The notes under the pieces were generated by a model. It had not been told where the DNA came from. It worked only from the letters and a program-made list of their open reading frames with translations, and ran no database searches. A stretch of DNA of 36,057 bases from Alphaproteobacteria bacterium. Its GTDB lineage: Bacteria > Pseudomonadota > Alphaproteobacteria > Bin95. Below, piece by piece: positions 1 to 7,086 of the stretch (positions are counted from its first letter, which is position 1; every line of letters starts with the position of its first letter). The stretch covers positions 1 to 36,057 of the forward strand of contig JAJDVH010000167.1 of the NCBI GenBank assembly GCA_022826185.1, in the 5' to 3' direction. The translations under genes and the position numbers were made by a program.

Positions 1-217
1 CGATGATCTCGTCGAAGGCGCGCTTGTAATGCACCTTGACCGCCTTCTTGATCTCGCGGTCCTTGATGACCAGGAACCGCCAGCGCTGGAAATTGCCGCC
101 ATTGGCGGCCGACGCGCCGGCCTCCAGGATCTTGCGGATCAGTTCGTCCGGCACCGGGTCCGGCTTCAGCCGGCGCATGGCGCGGGTGCCGTGGAGGATT
201 TCGAAGAGTTCGGGCAT
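1..217 (-). CDS. Nitroreductase family protein, N-terminal part (runs off window)
   Basis: The first 72 codons of a minus-strand gene that continues beyond the left edge. The ATG is at 215-217. The protein opens with MPELFEILHGTRAMRRLKPD, then PVPDELIRKILEAG and an NGGNFQRWRFLVI stretch. This is the usual start of FMN-dependent nitroreductases: an Arg-rich FMN-phosphate-binding R-x-x-R-x-x-K followed by the conserved helix and a strand reading W-R-F-L-V-I. Family members reduce nitro compounds, quinones or other electrophiles with NAD(P)H in the cytoplasm. The gene starts 98 bases after the importer ATPase gene on the same strand, so it may be the last gene of that operon. The substrate cannot be told from the fragment. 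Confidence 0.85.
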   Translation of the reverse strand, partial: MPELFEILHGTRAMRRLKPDPVPDELIRKILEAGASAANGGNFQRWRFLVIKDREIKKAVKVHYKRAFDEII

Positions 218-315
218 GGCGTTGCGGGGTCTCCGTCCGTGTTTCGGGATGCGGCGGGTGCAGAGGGGTTATGGATAGAGGCTTTCGACTGCGGACGGAA
301 GCGGATGGCCGCCTG

Positions 316-1344
316 CTAGCAAGCGCCGGCGGCGGCCGCGTGCGGCGGCACGCAGTCGTCCCCGACCAGGTGGCAGGAGACCAGATGCCCCGCGCGCACC
401 TCGCGCAGGGCCGGCTTTTCGCGGTGGCAACGATCCACGGCGAAGGGGCAGCGCGGCGCAAAGCGGCAGCCGGGCGGCGGGTCGATGGGGTTGGGCGGGT
501 CTCCCTGGAGGCGGACCCTGCCGTCCTGCCCGCCGGTGCGGCGCCTCGCGGAGGGCACGGCCGAGACCAGCGCCCACGTATAGGGATGCAGCGGCAGGGT
601 GAACAGCGAGACGCGGTCCGACTGCTCGACGATTTCGCCGAGATACATGACGGCGATGTCGTCGCAGATATATTGCACCACGCCGAGATCGTGCGAGATG
701 AACAGGTAGGTGAGGCCGAACCCCTCCTGCAATTCGCGGAGCAGGTTCAGGATCTGCGCCTGGATCGCCACGTCGAGGGCGGAGACGGGCTCGTCGCAGA
801 CGATCAGCTCCGGTTGCGTCGCGAGCGCCCTCGCGACCCCGATCCGCTGGCGTTGGCCGCCCGAGAACTGGTGCGGGAAGAGCGCTGCCTGTTCGGGCCT
901 GAGGCCGACGCGGTCGAAGAGCTCGGCGACCCGGAGGTCCCGTTCGGCGGGGTCGCCCACATCCATGAGGTCCATCGGCTCGCGCACGATGGCGCCGGCG
1001 CGCATGCGCGGATTGAGCGACGAATAGGGGTCCTGGAACACGATCTGGATCTTGCGGCGCATCTCGCGCAGCGCGTCGCCTCCCAGCACCGTCATCTCGA
1101 CGCCGTCCAGCCGGATCGACCCGCCGGTGACGGGCACGAGGCGCATGGCGGCAAGCGCGGCGGTCGTCTTGCCCGAGCCGCTTTCGCCGACGATTCCGAA
1201 GGTCGAACCCCGGCGCACCCTGTAGCTGATGCCGTCCACGGCATGAACCGTGCCGCCGGGGGTCAGGACATTGCGGCGGGGCAGGCGGAAATGAACCTTG
1301 AGGTCCTGCACTTCCAGCAGGTAGTCGCCGCCGCCGCCCGTCAT
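316..1344 (-). CDS. Dipeptide/oligopeptide ABC transporter ATP-binding protein (DppF/OppF type)
   Basis: A 342-residue cytoplasmic ATPase that powers a family-5 solute importer. Visible motifs are Walker A GESGSGKT (53-60), the Q-loop region IVFQDPYSSLNP (about 101-112), the ABC signature FSGGQRQRI (160-168), Walker B LIVCDEP (180-186) and an H-loop in LFISHDLGVV. The C-terminal part has the oligopeptide-transporter extension with the cysteine pattern GCRFAPRCPFA, which in this family can bind an Fe-S cluster. The ATG overlaps the stop of the preceding ATPase gene by 4 bases (1341-1344), indicating translational coupling. With that partner it should form the heterodimeric nucleotide-binding unit. 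Transported substrate unknown; the family covers peptides, nickel and other solutes. Confidence 0.95.
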   Translation of the reverse strand: MTGGGGDYLLEVQDLKVHFRLPRRNVLTPGGTVHAVDGISYRVRRGSTFGIVGESGSGKTTAALAAMRLVPVTGGSIRLDGVEMTVLGGDALREMRRKIQIVFQDPYSSLNPRMRAGAIVREPMDLMDVGDPAERDLRVAELFDRVGLRPEQAALFPHQFSGGQRQRIGVARALATQPELIVCDEPVSALDVAIQAQILNLLRELQEGFGLTYLFISHDLGVVQYICDDIAVMYLGEIVEQSDRVSLFTLPLHPYTWALVSAVPSARRRTGGQDGRVRLQGDPPNPIDPPPGCRFAPRCPFAVDRCHREKPALREVRAGHLVSCHLVGDDCVPPHAAAAGAC

Positions 1345-2342
1345 GCCGCGCCCGCCTCGTCATAGAGCCAGCAGGCGGCCCGGTGGTCCGCGCCGACCGC
1401 GAAGGGCCGCGGCGCCCGGCTCCGGCAAAGGTCCGTCGCATGGTCGCAGCGCGGCGCGAAGGAACAGCCGGACCCGAGATCGGTCAGCGCCGGCACGACG
1501 CCCGGGATTTCGGTGAGCGCGCCGCGCTCGGGAGGCGGCTCTTCCTCCATATGCGGCACGCAGGCGATCAGGCCCCTTGTGTAGGGATGCCGGGGGTTTT
1601 CGAGAATCTCGTCGGTCGCGGCCTCCTCGACGATCCGCCCGGCATACATGACCATCACGCGGTCGGCCATTTCGGCAATCGCGCCCATGTCGTGGCTGAT
1701 GAGGATGATCGCCGTGCCGGTCTTTTCCTGCATCTCCTTCAGCAGGTCGAAGACCTGGGCCTGCACGGTGACATCGAGCGCCGTCGTCGGCTCGTCCGCG
1801 ATCAGCACGCTCGGCCGGCAGGCGAGCGCCATGGCGATCATCACCCGCTGGCGCATCCCGCCCGACATCTGGTGGGGAAACTCGCGCACGCGCCGTTCGG
1901 CGGCGGGAATATGGACCGCCTTCAGCATTTCGATGGCGCGGTCGAGCGAGTCCCGGCGGCTGAGCCCCTCATGCAGGCGCACGGTCTCGGCGATCTGGTC
2001 GCCGATGGAATAGACCGGGTTTAGGGAGGTCATCGGCTCCTGGAAGATCATAGAGATGTCCTTGCCGCGCACCTCCCGCATCCGTTTTTCGCTGGCCTGC
2101 AGCAGATCTTCCCCCTTGAGCCGGACCGCGCCCGCGCCGATCCGTCCGGGCGGCACCGGCACGAGGCGCATGATCGAAAGCGCCGTCATGCTCTTGCCGC
2201 ATCCGGACTCGCCGACAATGCCGAGCGTCCGGCCCGGCTGAAGCGACAGCGCGACGCCGTCCAGCACCCTGGCCGTGCCGTGGCGCGTGCGGAATTCGAC
2301 CTCGAGGTCCTCGACTTCGAGCAGCGGCGCGGCGGCGTCCAC
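1341..2342 (-). CDS. Dipeptide/oligopeptide ABC transporter ATP-binding protein (DppD/OppD type)
   Basis: A 333-residue ATPase, partner of the downstream DppF-type subunit. It shows Walker A GESGCGKS (44-51), a Q-loop in [12 protein letters not shown], the signature [15 protein letters not shown], Walker [14 protein letters not shown] and H-loop [10 protein letters not shown]. The C-terminal [17 protein letters not shown] carries the cysteine-rich oligopeptide-transporter tail. Length and the MSGGMRQR signature are typical of the DppD/OppD half as opposed to the DppF/OppF half. It starts 3 bases after the permease stop and overlaps the next gene by 4 bases, so the whole importer is one transcription unit read leftward from about 5870. 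Confidence 0.95.
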   Translation of the reverse strand: MDAAAPLLEVEDLEVEFRTRHGTARVLDGVALSLQPGRTLGIVGESGCGKSMTALSIMRLVPVPPGRIGAGAVRLKGEDLLQASEKRMREVRGKDISMIFQEPMTSLNPVYSIGDQIAETVRLHEGLSRRDSLDRAIEMLKAVHIPAAERRVREFPHQMSGGMRQRVMIAMALACRPSVLIADEPTTALDVTVQAQVFDLLKEMQEKTGTAIILISHDMGAIAEMADRVMVMYAGRIVEEAATDEILENPRHPYTRGLIACVPHMEEEPPPERGALTEIPGVVPALTDLGSGCSFAPRCDHATDLCRSRAPRPFAVGADHRAACWLYDEAGAA

Positions 2343-2345
2343 GGC

Positions 2346-3239
2346 TCAGCGCTCCCTGAGGCGGGGGTTGAAGGCGTCGTTCAGCCCGTCCCCGATCAGG
2401 CTCACCGCCAGCACGGTCAGGAAGATCGCCACGCCCGGAATGGTGACGGTCCAGGGGGCGTCCAGCAGGTAGTCGCGGTTGTCGCCGATGATCTTGCCCC
2501 AGCTCATCACATTGGGGTCGCTGAGCCCGAGGAAGCTCAGCGCCGCCTCGAACAGGATCGCGATGCCCACGGTGAGCGCGGCATTGACGATCAGCGGCGG
2601 CAGCGCATTGGGCAGGATCACGCGCCAGATGATGCGCCGGTCGCGCGACCCGATGGACCGCGCGGCCTTCACGAACTCCAGCTCGCGAATGCGCATGAAC
2701 TCGGCCCGCGCCAGACGGGCGACGCCCGTCCAGGTCACGACGCCGATGGCGATGGCGACCGTCGGCAGGGTCGGCTCGAAGAGCGCCACCAGCACCATGG
2801 CCAGCAGCAGCGGCGGCAGCACCTGGAAAAACTCGGTGATCCGCATCAGCACCTCGTCCACCCAGCCCCGGTAGTAGCCGGCGAGCGAGCCTATGGTGAG
2901 GCCGATGACGATGGTGAGCCCTGCCGCCGAGCCGCCCACCACGAGGGTGGCGCGCGCGCCGTAAACGATGGCCGTGAACATGTCGCGGCCGAGATTGTCG
3001 GTGCCGAGGATGTAGCCGTCCTGTCCCGGCGGGGTGAAGGGCATCCACACCATGTCGAACGGGTCCACGGCCAGGATCACGGGCGCGAAGAGCGCTGCGA
3101 AGACGATCGCCGAAAACACGATGAACCCGGCAACGGCCGCCCAGTTGCGCACATACATGCGCAGGAATTCGACGACCGGGCGCTCGACGCGGACGGCTTC
3201 GGGGCCGTTTTCCGGCGCCGTTGTCGGACGGTTCGTCAT
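2346..3239 (-). CDS. Peptide ABC transporter permease (DppC/OppC type)
   Basis: A 297-residue inner-membrane permease. It has a polar N-terminal tail, a first membrane helix around residues 33-56 (VAGFIVFSAIVFAALFAPVI), a periplasmic segment with GTDNLGRDMFTAIVYGAR, and the usual five-helix binding-protein-dependent transport core ending in LAVSLIGDGLNDAFNPR, the classical DppC/OppC C-terminal signature. The cytoplasmic coupling loop region R-E-L-E-F-V-K-A-A-R-S-I-G-S sits mid-protein and contacts the ATPases. Its ATG overlaps the stop of the companion permease by 4 bases (3236-3239). Confident family call; substrate not deducible. Confidence 0.95.
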   Translation of the reverse strand: MTNRPTTAPENGPEAVRVERPVVEFLRMYVRNWAAVAGFIVFSAIVFAALFAPVILAVDPFDMVWMPFTPPGQDGYILGTDNLGRDMFTAIVYGARATLVVGGSAAGLTIVIGLTIGSLAGYYRGWVDEVLMRITEFFQVLPPLLLAMVLVALFEPTLPTVAIAIGVVTWTGVARLARAEFMRIRELEFVKAARSIGSRDRRIIWRVILPNALPPLIVNAALTVGIAILFEAALSFLGLSDPNVMSWGKIIGDNRDYLLDAPWTVTIPGVAIFLTVLAVSLIGDGLNDAFNPRLRER

Positions 3240-4174
3240 GCGTTGCGCGCCGAGCGGATTCTCGGGTCCACCAGCCGGTATGCAAGGTCGGTCAGCAGAT
3301 TGACGACGATGACGATCATGGCGGAGAAGAACAGGATGCCCATGATGGTCGGCGTGTCGCCGCGCAGGATCGATTCGAAGGCGAGCGTGCCCAGCCCCGG
3401 CCAGGTGAACACCGTCTCCACCACCACCGCGCCCGAGAAGATGTGCGAGAACTGGAGCCCGGCGATGGTGATGACCGGGATGACCGCATTGCGGAGCGCG
3501 TGCTTGTAGGTGACGGAGGTCTCGCCGAGGCCCTTGGCCCGCGCGGTGCGGATGTAGTCCGAGCCGAGCACGTCCATCATGCTGGCGCGCGCGAGGCGGC
3601 TGTACGAGGCCAGGTAGATCGACGACAGCGACAGCACCGGCAGGAACAGGTGGTGCAGCACGTCGAGATACCAGGTGAGCGTGCCCCTCGGCGTGGTCGG
3701 GTCCACCAGGCCCGACAGCGGCATGATCTCCAGCATGGCGACGAACAGCACGATCAGCAGGAAGGCGGTCCAGAACACCGGCGCCGCGAAGCCGACCAGG
3801 GCGAGCACGGTGACGAAATGGCTGAACAGCCCGTTCGGCCTGCGCGAGGCGATGACGCCGAACAGCGTGCCGATCAGGATGGCGAGCACCAGCGCGGTGA
3901 CGACCAGCAGCAGGGTCGGCGCGATGCGCCCGAGAATGAGCTCGGTGACCGGCAGGTTGAAATAGTAGGACGTGCCGAGGTCGCCCTGGACCACCTTGCC
4001 GACATAGGTCGCCAGCTGGATGTGGAACGGCCGGTCGAGCCCGTAGGTGCGCCGGATATCGTCCATCACCTCCTGGCTGGCGCCGCCGCTTTCCCCGGCG
4101 AGCGTGTCGGCGATGTCGCCCGGCACCAGCGAAAGGAGGATGAAGTTGAAGACGACGACGGCCAGCAGCAGCAC
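3236..4174 (-). CDS. Peptide ABC transporter permease (DppB/OppB type), start uncertain
   Basis: The inner-membrane partner of the DppC-type permease. The protein has the hallmark LVPGD after the first helix, GTSYYFNLPVTELILGR, the coupling loop R-T-A-R-A-K-G-L-G-E and the end DLAYRLVDPRIR. The first standard in-frame start is a GTG at 4172-4174, which begins inside helix 1. The frame stays open upstream to a TAG at 4238-4240 and encodes IAFLTVIAQRLFYAAV, which matches the usual DppB N-terminus. There is no ATG, GTG or TTG in that stretch. A CTG lies at 4208-4210, and an ATG at 4228-4230, just after an AGGA-type ribosome site, is one frame off. The true start is therefore probably upstream, using a rare codon, or a base has been lost. 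Confidence 0.9.
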   Translation of the reverse strand: MLLLAVVVFNFILLSLVPGDIADTLAGESGGASQEVMDDIRRTYGLDRPFHIQLATYVGKVVQGDLGTSYYFNLPVTELILGRIAPTLLLVVTALVLAILIGTLFGVIASRRPNGLFSHFVTVLALVGFAAPVFWTAFLLIVLFVAMLEIMPLSGLVDPTTPRGTLTWYLDVLHHLFLPVLSLSSIYLASYSRLARASMMDVLGSDYIRTARAKGLGETSVTYKHALRNAVIPVITIAGLQFSHIFSGAVVVETVFTWPGLGTLAFESILRGDTPTIMGILFFSAMIVIVVNLLTDLAYRLVDPRIRSARNA

Positions 4175-4249
4175 AGCAGCGTAGAAGAGTCGCTGGGCTA
4201 TGACGGTCAGGAATGCGATGACACGGCCATCCTCGTCCTAGGGTCCCGG

Positions 4250-4283
4250 CGCCGGGGCGGCTTCGGGCTGCGCCGCCCCGGCG
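4250..4283 (-). terminator. Strong GC hairpin between binding-protein and permease genes
   Basis: A 12-bp perfect inverted repeat, arms 4250-4261 (cgccggggcggc) and 4272-4283, with a 10-base loop. It lies just after the binding-protein stop codon. No T-run follows on the minus strand, so it is unlikely to be a full intrinsic terminator. In binding-protein importers such a hairpin commonly stabilises the upstream mRNA or attenuates read-through, giving more binding protein than membrane components. That role is inferred. Confidence 0.55.
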
Positions 4284-4292
4284 TCCGGCCGG

Positions 4293-5870
4293 CTACCTGA
4301 TATAGACCTCGTCCCACGGCGAGCACACGCCCCAGATGGAATCCACGGGCGGGTTGCCGATGCGCTCGTGGTTGAACACCGTGTGGTAGGGCGAGGTGTG
4401 CAGATAGGCGATGGGCGCCTCATCGACGACCAGCTTCTGCATCTCCCCGTAGAGCGCGGCGCGCTTGTCGCGGTCCAGCTCCTTGCCCGCCCTGTCCATG
4501 ACCGCATCGACCTCGGCGTTCTGGAACTGCTGGGTGTTGTGCCACGGCACGCCGGGGCGGATGTTCGTGGACTGGTAGGTGCGGTGGACGCCGATCACCG
4601 GGTCGCCCCAGTTGAAGACCGAGTCCATCGTCATGTCGAACTCGTGGTTGGAGACGGTCTTGATCCAGGCCCGGAAGTCCGCCGAGGCCTTGATCGTCAC
4701 GTCGATGCCGACCTTCTTGAGCTGCGCCTTGACGAACTCGGTCTTGCGCTTCCAGGTGCCGCCGGCGGGGATGTAGTCGAGCGTGGTGCGGATGCGAATG
4801 CCGTCCGCGTCCGGCGTGTAGCCGGCCTCGTCCAGCAGCGCCTTCGCCTTCTCGACATCGTAGTCGTAAGGGTTCACGTCCTTCGGCGCGAACACGCTGC
4901 CCGGATGGATCGGGCCGAGCGAGCGCTGCGCATAGCCGCCATAGAGCACCTTGAGGATGAACTCCTTGTCGATGGCGTAGGCGACGGCCTGGCGCACGCG
5001 CTTGTCGTCGAAGGGCTTGCGCTTGGTGTTGAAGGCCAGCCACTCCAGCGGGCCGATGGCCGAATAGCCGTCCGGCGTCAGGGTCAGGTGCTCGTTCTTC
5101 TTCAGGCGGTCCAGGACCGGCGCGTCGGACTCGAAGGCGGTCAGGTCCACATCGCCCTTCTCAAGCGCGATCACGCGGCTCGTGTTCTCGGAGATCTTCT
5201 TGTAGACGATCCGGTCGATATAGGGCTTGCCCTCGAGGAAGTAGTCCTCGTTGCGCTCCAGGATGATGTATTCGCCGGGCTTGAACTCCTTCAGCTTGAA
5301 GGGGCCGGAGCCGACGATGTCCTGGCTGTTCTGCGGATGCTGGCGGATATTGTCGGTGTTGCCGTACACATGCTTCGGAATGACCACGCCGAGCTGCGAG
5401 GAGAACGCCAGCAGGATCGCCGGGTGCGGGTCGCTCAGATTGAACACCGCGGTCAGCGGGTCCGGCGTGTCGATGGACTTCACCGGCGCATACATCGGCT
5501 TGAACGGGTGGTGCTCCTGGTAGGTCTCGATGGAGAACTTCACATCCTCCGAGGTGATCGGCTTGCCGTCATGGAAGCGCGCGTTGTCCCGCAGCTTGAC
5601 GGTCACCGTCAGGCCATCGTCGGAAATATCCCAGCTTTCCGCCAGATAGGGCTTCGGGTTCCACTCGTCGTCGAACCGGAGCAGCGCCGCGAAGAGCTGT
5701 GTTCCGGGGATGCCGGTGGGCGTGCCGGAGGCGATCGTCGGGTTGAAATGCCCGGCGATGATCCGATACGAGAATGTCAGCGTTCCGCCCCGCTTGGGTT
5801 CCTCCGCCGACGCCGCCGCTGCGGTCAAAGCGACCGCCGCGGATGTCAGCGCAACCAAGAATTTCTTCAT
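4293..5870 (-). CDS. Peptide/solute ABC transporter substrate-binding protein (family 5)
   Basis: A 525-residue periplasmic binding protein. The ATG at 5868-5870 is preceded by a strong GGGAGGAG ribosome site 5 bases upstream, and the product begins with a signal peptide: MKKFLVALTS, a hydrophobic Ala-rich core, then ASAEEPKRGGTL with cleavage after ASA. The mature start RGGTLTFSYRI is typical of SBP_bac_5 proteins, as are W-D-I-S-D-D-G-L-T-V-T, FHDGKPITSEDVKFS, VGSGPFKLKEFKPGEY and VRQAVAYAIDKEFI. The open frame runs on upstream to 6068, but that extension has no ribosome site and no signal character. It is the first gene of the importer operon. Ligand unknown: peptides, opines and other solutes are all possible. 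Confidence 0.95.
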   Translation of the reverse strand: MKKFLVALTSAAVALTAAAASAEEPKRGGTLTFSYRIIAGHFNPTIASGTPTGIPGTQLFAALLRFDDEWNPKPYLAESWDISDDGLTVTVKLRDNARFHDGKPITSEDVKFSIETYQEHHPFKPMYAPVKSIDTPDPLTAVFNLSDPHPAILLAFSSQLGVVIPKHVYGNTDNIRQHPQNSQDIVGSGPFKLKEFKPGEYIILERNEDYFLEGKPYIDRIVYKKISENTSRVIALEKGDVDLTAFESDAPVLDRLKKNEHLTLTPDGYSAIGPLEWLAFNTKRKPFDDKRVRQAVAYAIDKEFILKVLYGGYAQRSLGPIHPGSVFAPKDVNPYDYDVEKAKALLDEAGYTPDADGIRIRTTLDYIPAGGTWKRKTEFVKAQLKKVGIDVTIKASADFRAWIKTVSNHEFDMTMDSVFNWGDPVIGVHRTYQSTNIRPGVPWHNTQQFQNAEVDAVMDRAGKELDRDKRAALYGEMQKLVVDEAPIAYLHTSPYHTVFNHERIGNPPVDSIWGVCSPWDEVYIR

Positions 5871-6052
5871 TTTCTCCTCCCGATGGGTTTTCGGTTCCGC
5901 CCAGATGACCGGATCTGCCGCAAGGCCCGGATTCAGCCTTTGGACGTTGGCCCCGGAACCGCCGGCATCCTCAAAGGTCGCGGATTTGTTGTCAACGGCG
6001 TGCATGGCGGTGTCGAGGCAGGCTTCCGGCGACGCAGAGGGACTGCGCGGAT

Positions 6053-6163
6053 TGTCATGAAGTGTCATGCGATGTCATGCGATGTCATGGTCCAGCCGCC
6101 CCTGCATCCCTGATCCGGGGGCACACTCCATCCTGGTGTCATGAAGTGTCATGTTTTGTCATG
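6053..6163. repeat. Two clusters of phased TGTCATG heptamers (7 copies)
   Basis: The heptamer TGTCATG starts at 6053, 6063, 6073 and 6083 (cluster 1) and at 6137, 6147 and 6157 (cluster 2), always 10 bases apart within a cluster. The 17 bases TGTCATGAAGTGTCATG are identical at 6053-6069 and 6137-6153, 84 bases apart, about eight helical turns, so all copies would lie on nearly the same DNA face. They sit 183-293 bases upstream of the importer binding-protein ATG. On the minus strand the unit reads CATGACA. Phased direct repeats of this kind usually bind a cooperative regulator. The cognate protein is unknown. Confidence 0.75.
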
Positions 6164-6266
6164 CGGGGCCGCCTCCGCCGGGCTGCGCGGCCAGGGTTCC
6201 CGCGGCGGGCGCCAGCCTTGCGGCCGGTTTCGCCGCCAGTTCGGGGCGAGGGTCGGTTGCGGTCAT
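6159..6266 (-). CDS. Possible 35-residue Ala/Pro-rich leader peptide
   Basis: A small open frame, ATG at 6264-6266, with a near-ideal ribosome site: AAGGAGG ends 6 bases before the ATG. The product starts MTATDPRPELAAKPAARLAP and ends GGGGPA. Its stop codon lies inside the last TGTCATG repeat (6159-6161). It is downstream of the promoter-like sequence at 6511-6537 and upstream of the importer binding protein. The composition is Ala/Pro/Gly-rich with no membrane segment. The evidence is the ribosome site and position only; no family is recognised and it may not be expressed. Confidence 0.35.
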   Translation of the reverse strand: MTATDPRPELAAKPAARLAPAAGTLAAQPGGGGPA

Positions 6267-6294
6267 GCGTGCCTCCTTCCAGGCAAAGGGCGGG

Positions 6295-6310
6295 ACAGGG
6301 GTGTCCCTGT
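6295..6310. promoter_or_regulatory. Perfect palindrome ACAGGG-GTGT-CCCTGT
   Basis: A 6-bp inverted repeat with a 4-base spacer, about 20 bases upstream of the ribosome site of the possible leader peptide. It could be a repressor site or a small RNA hairpin in the leader. Nothing else supports a role. Confidence 0.25.
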
Positions 6311-6510
6311 TTTGCGCGCGTTTCGCGTGTGCGGGCGTGCGGGCGCGGGCGGGCGTCGGCGCCGGCGCGGTTCGCGCACCTGATTGCGCGCGCGAGACGC
6401 AGGACGCACCTCTCGCGCCTGCTCTCGCCGGGGGTTTTTTCGGCCCCCAGCCGGTCGCTTTCTGCAGAAACGCCGAAAGGCGGCCCCGGAAGCCGCCTCT
6501 CTCTACTTTC

Positions 6511-6537
6511 ATCATACACCATACCGCCAAATGTCAA
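6511..6537 (-). promoter_or_regulatory. Sigma-70-like promoter, likely for the importer operon leader
   Basis: On the minus strand a perfect -35 box TTGACA (6532-6537) is followed after 15 bases by TATGAT (6511-6516), one mismatch from the -10 consensus. The spacer is 2 bases shorter than optimal. The surrounding tract is the most AT-rich stretch of this intergenic region. Transcription would run toward the possible leader peptide and the importer gene, giving a leader of roughly 600 bases. Two GC-rich hairpins occur just downstream on the transcript: GGCGGC/GCCGCC (about 6480-6500) and GGGGG/CCCCC around a run of six A (about 6429-6447). Confidence 0.45.
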
Positions 6538-6562
6538 GCCCGCCCGGGAACAAAAAATGAAA

Positions 6563-6761
6563 TTATGCCAACGGCATCGACTTCAGACTCATGTCTTCTT
6601 CCCGTCATGCCCGGACTTGTTCCGGGCATCTCCCTCAACCATTTCCGTCCGGCCAAGCGGCCGCATGGATGCCCGGAACAAGTCCGGGCAAGACGGAAGG
6701 GGGCGATCGGGCGACGGGCGTCGAAGCCGTTATGGGTTCCGGTCAACGACCGCTGGTATAA
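6563..6761. mobile_element. Miniature palindromic element, copy 1 (complete)
   Basis: About 199 bases with imperfect terminal inverted repeats: TTATGCCAACGG (6563-6574) at the left, and CCGCTGGTATAA (6750-6761) at the right, whose complement is TTATACCAGCGG. The core is two large palindromic arms (6601-6630 and 6668-6696), each containing GCCCGGA-CTTGT-TCCGGGC or its complement. No open reading frame spans it. Copy 3 (35785-35933) is a near-identical inverted copy, and copy 2 (13538-13764) shares both ends but has another core. It fits a non-autonomous MITE or a REP-derived mobile unit. The flanking stretches from 5871 to 6872 otherwise show no recognisable protein gene. Confidence 0.7.
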
Positions 6762-6872
6762 CGCAAGCCGGGAGAGGTTCCGGATCGTCGCCGGCGCGCC
6801 GTCCGGGACTGTGGGCAAGGCCTGTCGGTTCATACCCTTTGCCACCGGCATCGGGTCATGCGCCAGGGACCG

Positions 6873-7061
6873 TCAGCTGCCGGCCTTTACGGCCCTTGCC
6901 CGCTCGAAATGGCTCAGCGCGGTCTGGAACTTGTCGCGGCAGCCGGTGTTGCAGAACCCGACGACCTGCCCGTCGTATTCGATCAGCGAATCCGGCTGCA
7001 CCGGCTTTCCCGACCAGGGGCAGGTTTCGTTGATGCAATCGGCGATATCGAGAGCGGGCAT
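6873..7061 (-). CDS. Small zinc-finger-like protein (TRASH/YHS-like cysteine motif)
   Basis: A 62-residue protein, ATG at 7059-7061 with GGAAGGGA upstream. The sequence reads MPALDIADCINETCPWSGKP, then DSLIEYDGQVVGFCNTGC, then RDKFQTALSHFERA. The pattern C-P-W-S-G-K-P, Y-x-G, G-F-C-N-x-x-C-R-D-K-F resembles metal-binding TRASH/YHS domains, with Cys14, Cys37 and Cys41 as candidate ligands. Similar small proteins in alphaproteobacteria are often loosely annotated as glutathione S-transferase, but no such fold fits 62 residues. It is the last gene of a five-gene minus-strand run. Role unknown; metal sensing or chaperoning is a guess. Confidence 0.75.
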   Translation of the reverse strand: MPALDIADCINETCPWSGKPVQPDSLIEYDGQVVGFCNTGCRDKFQTALSHFERARAVKAGS

Positions 7062-7086
7062 CGCGTTTCCCTTCCGTTTGCAGGCG

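Noticed and set aside
1969-3285. A 438-codon minus-strand frame across the permease and ATPase genes.
   Set aside because: It is a shifted-frame reading of dppC and dppD, low in complexity and rich in Arg and Pro.
6053-6163. CRISPR array.
   Set aside because: The repeats are only 7 bases with 3-base spacers. There are no long unique spacers and no cas genes.
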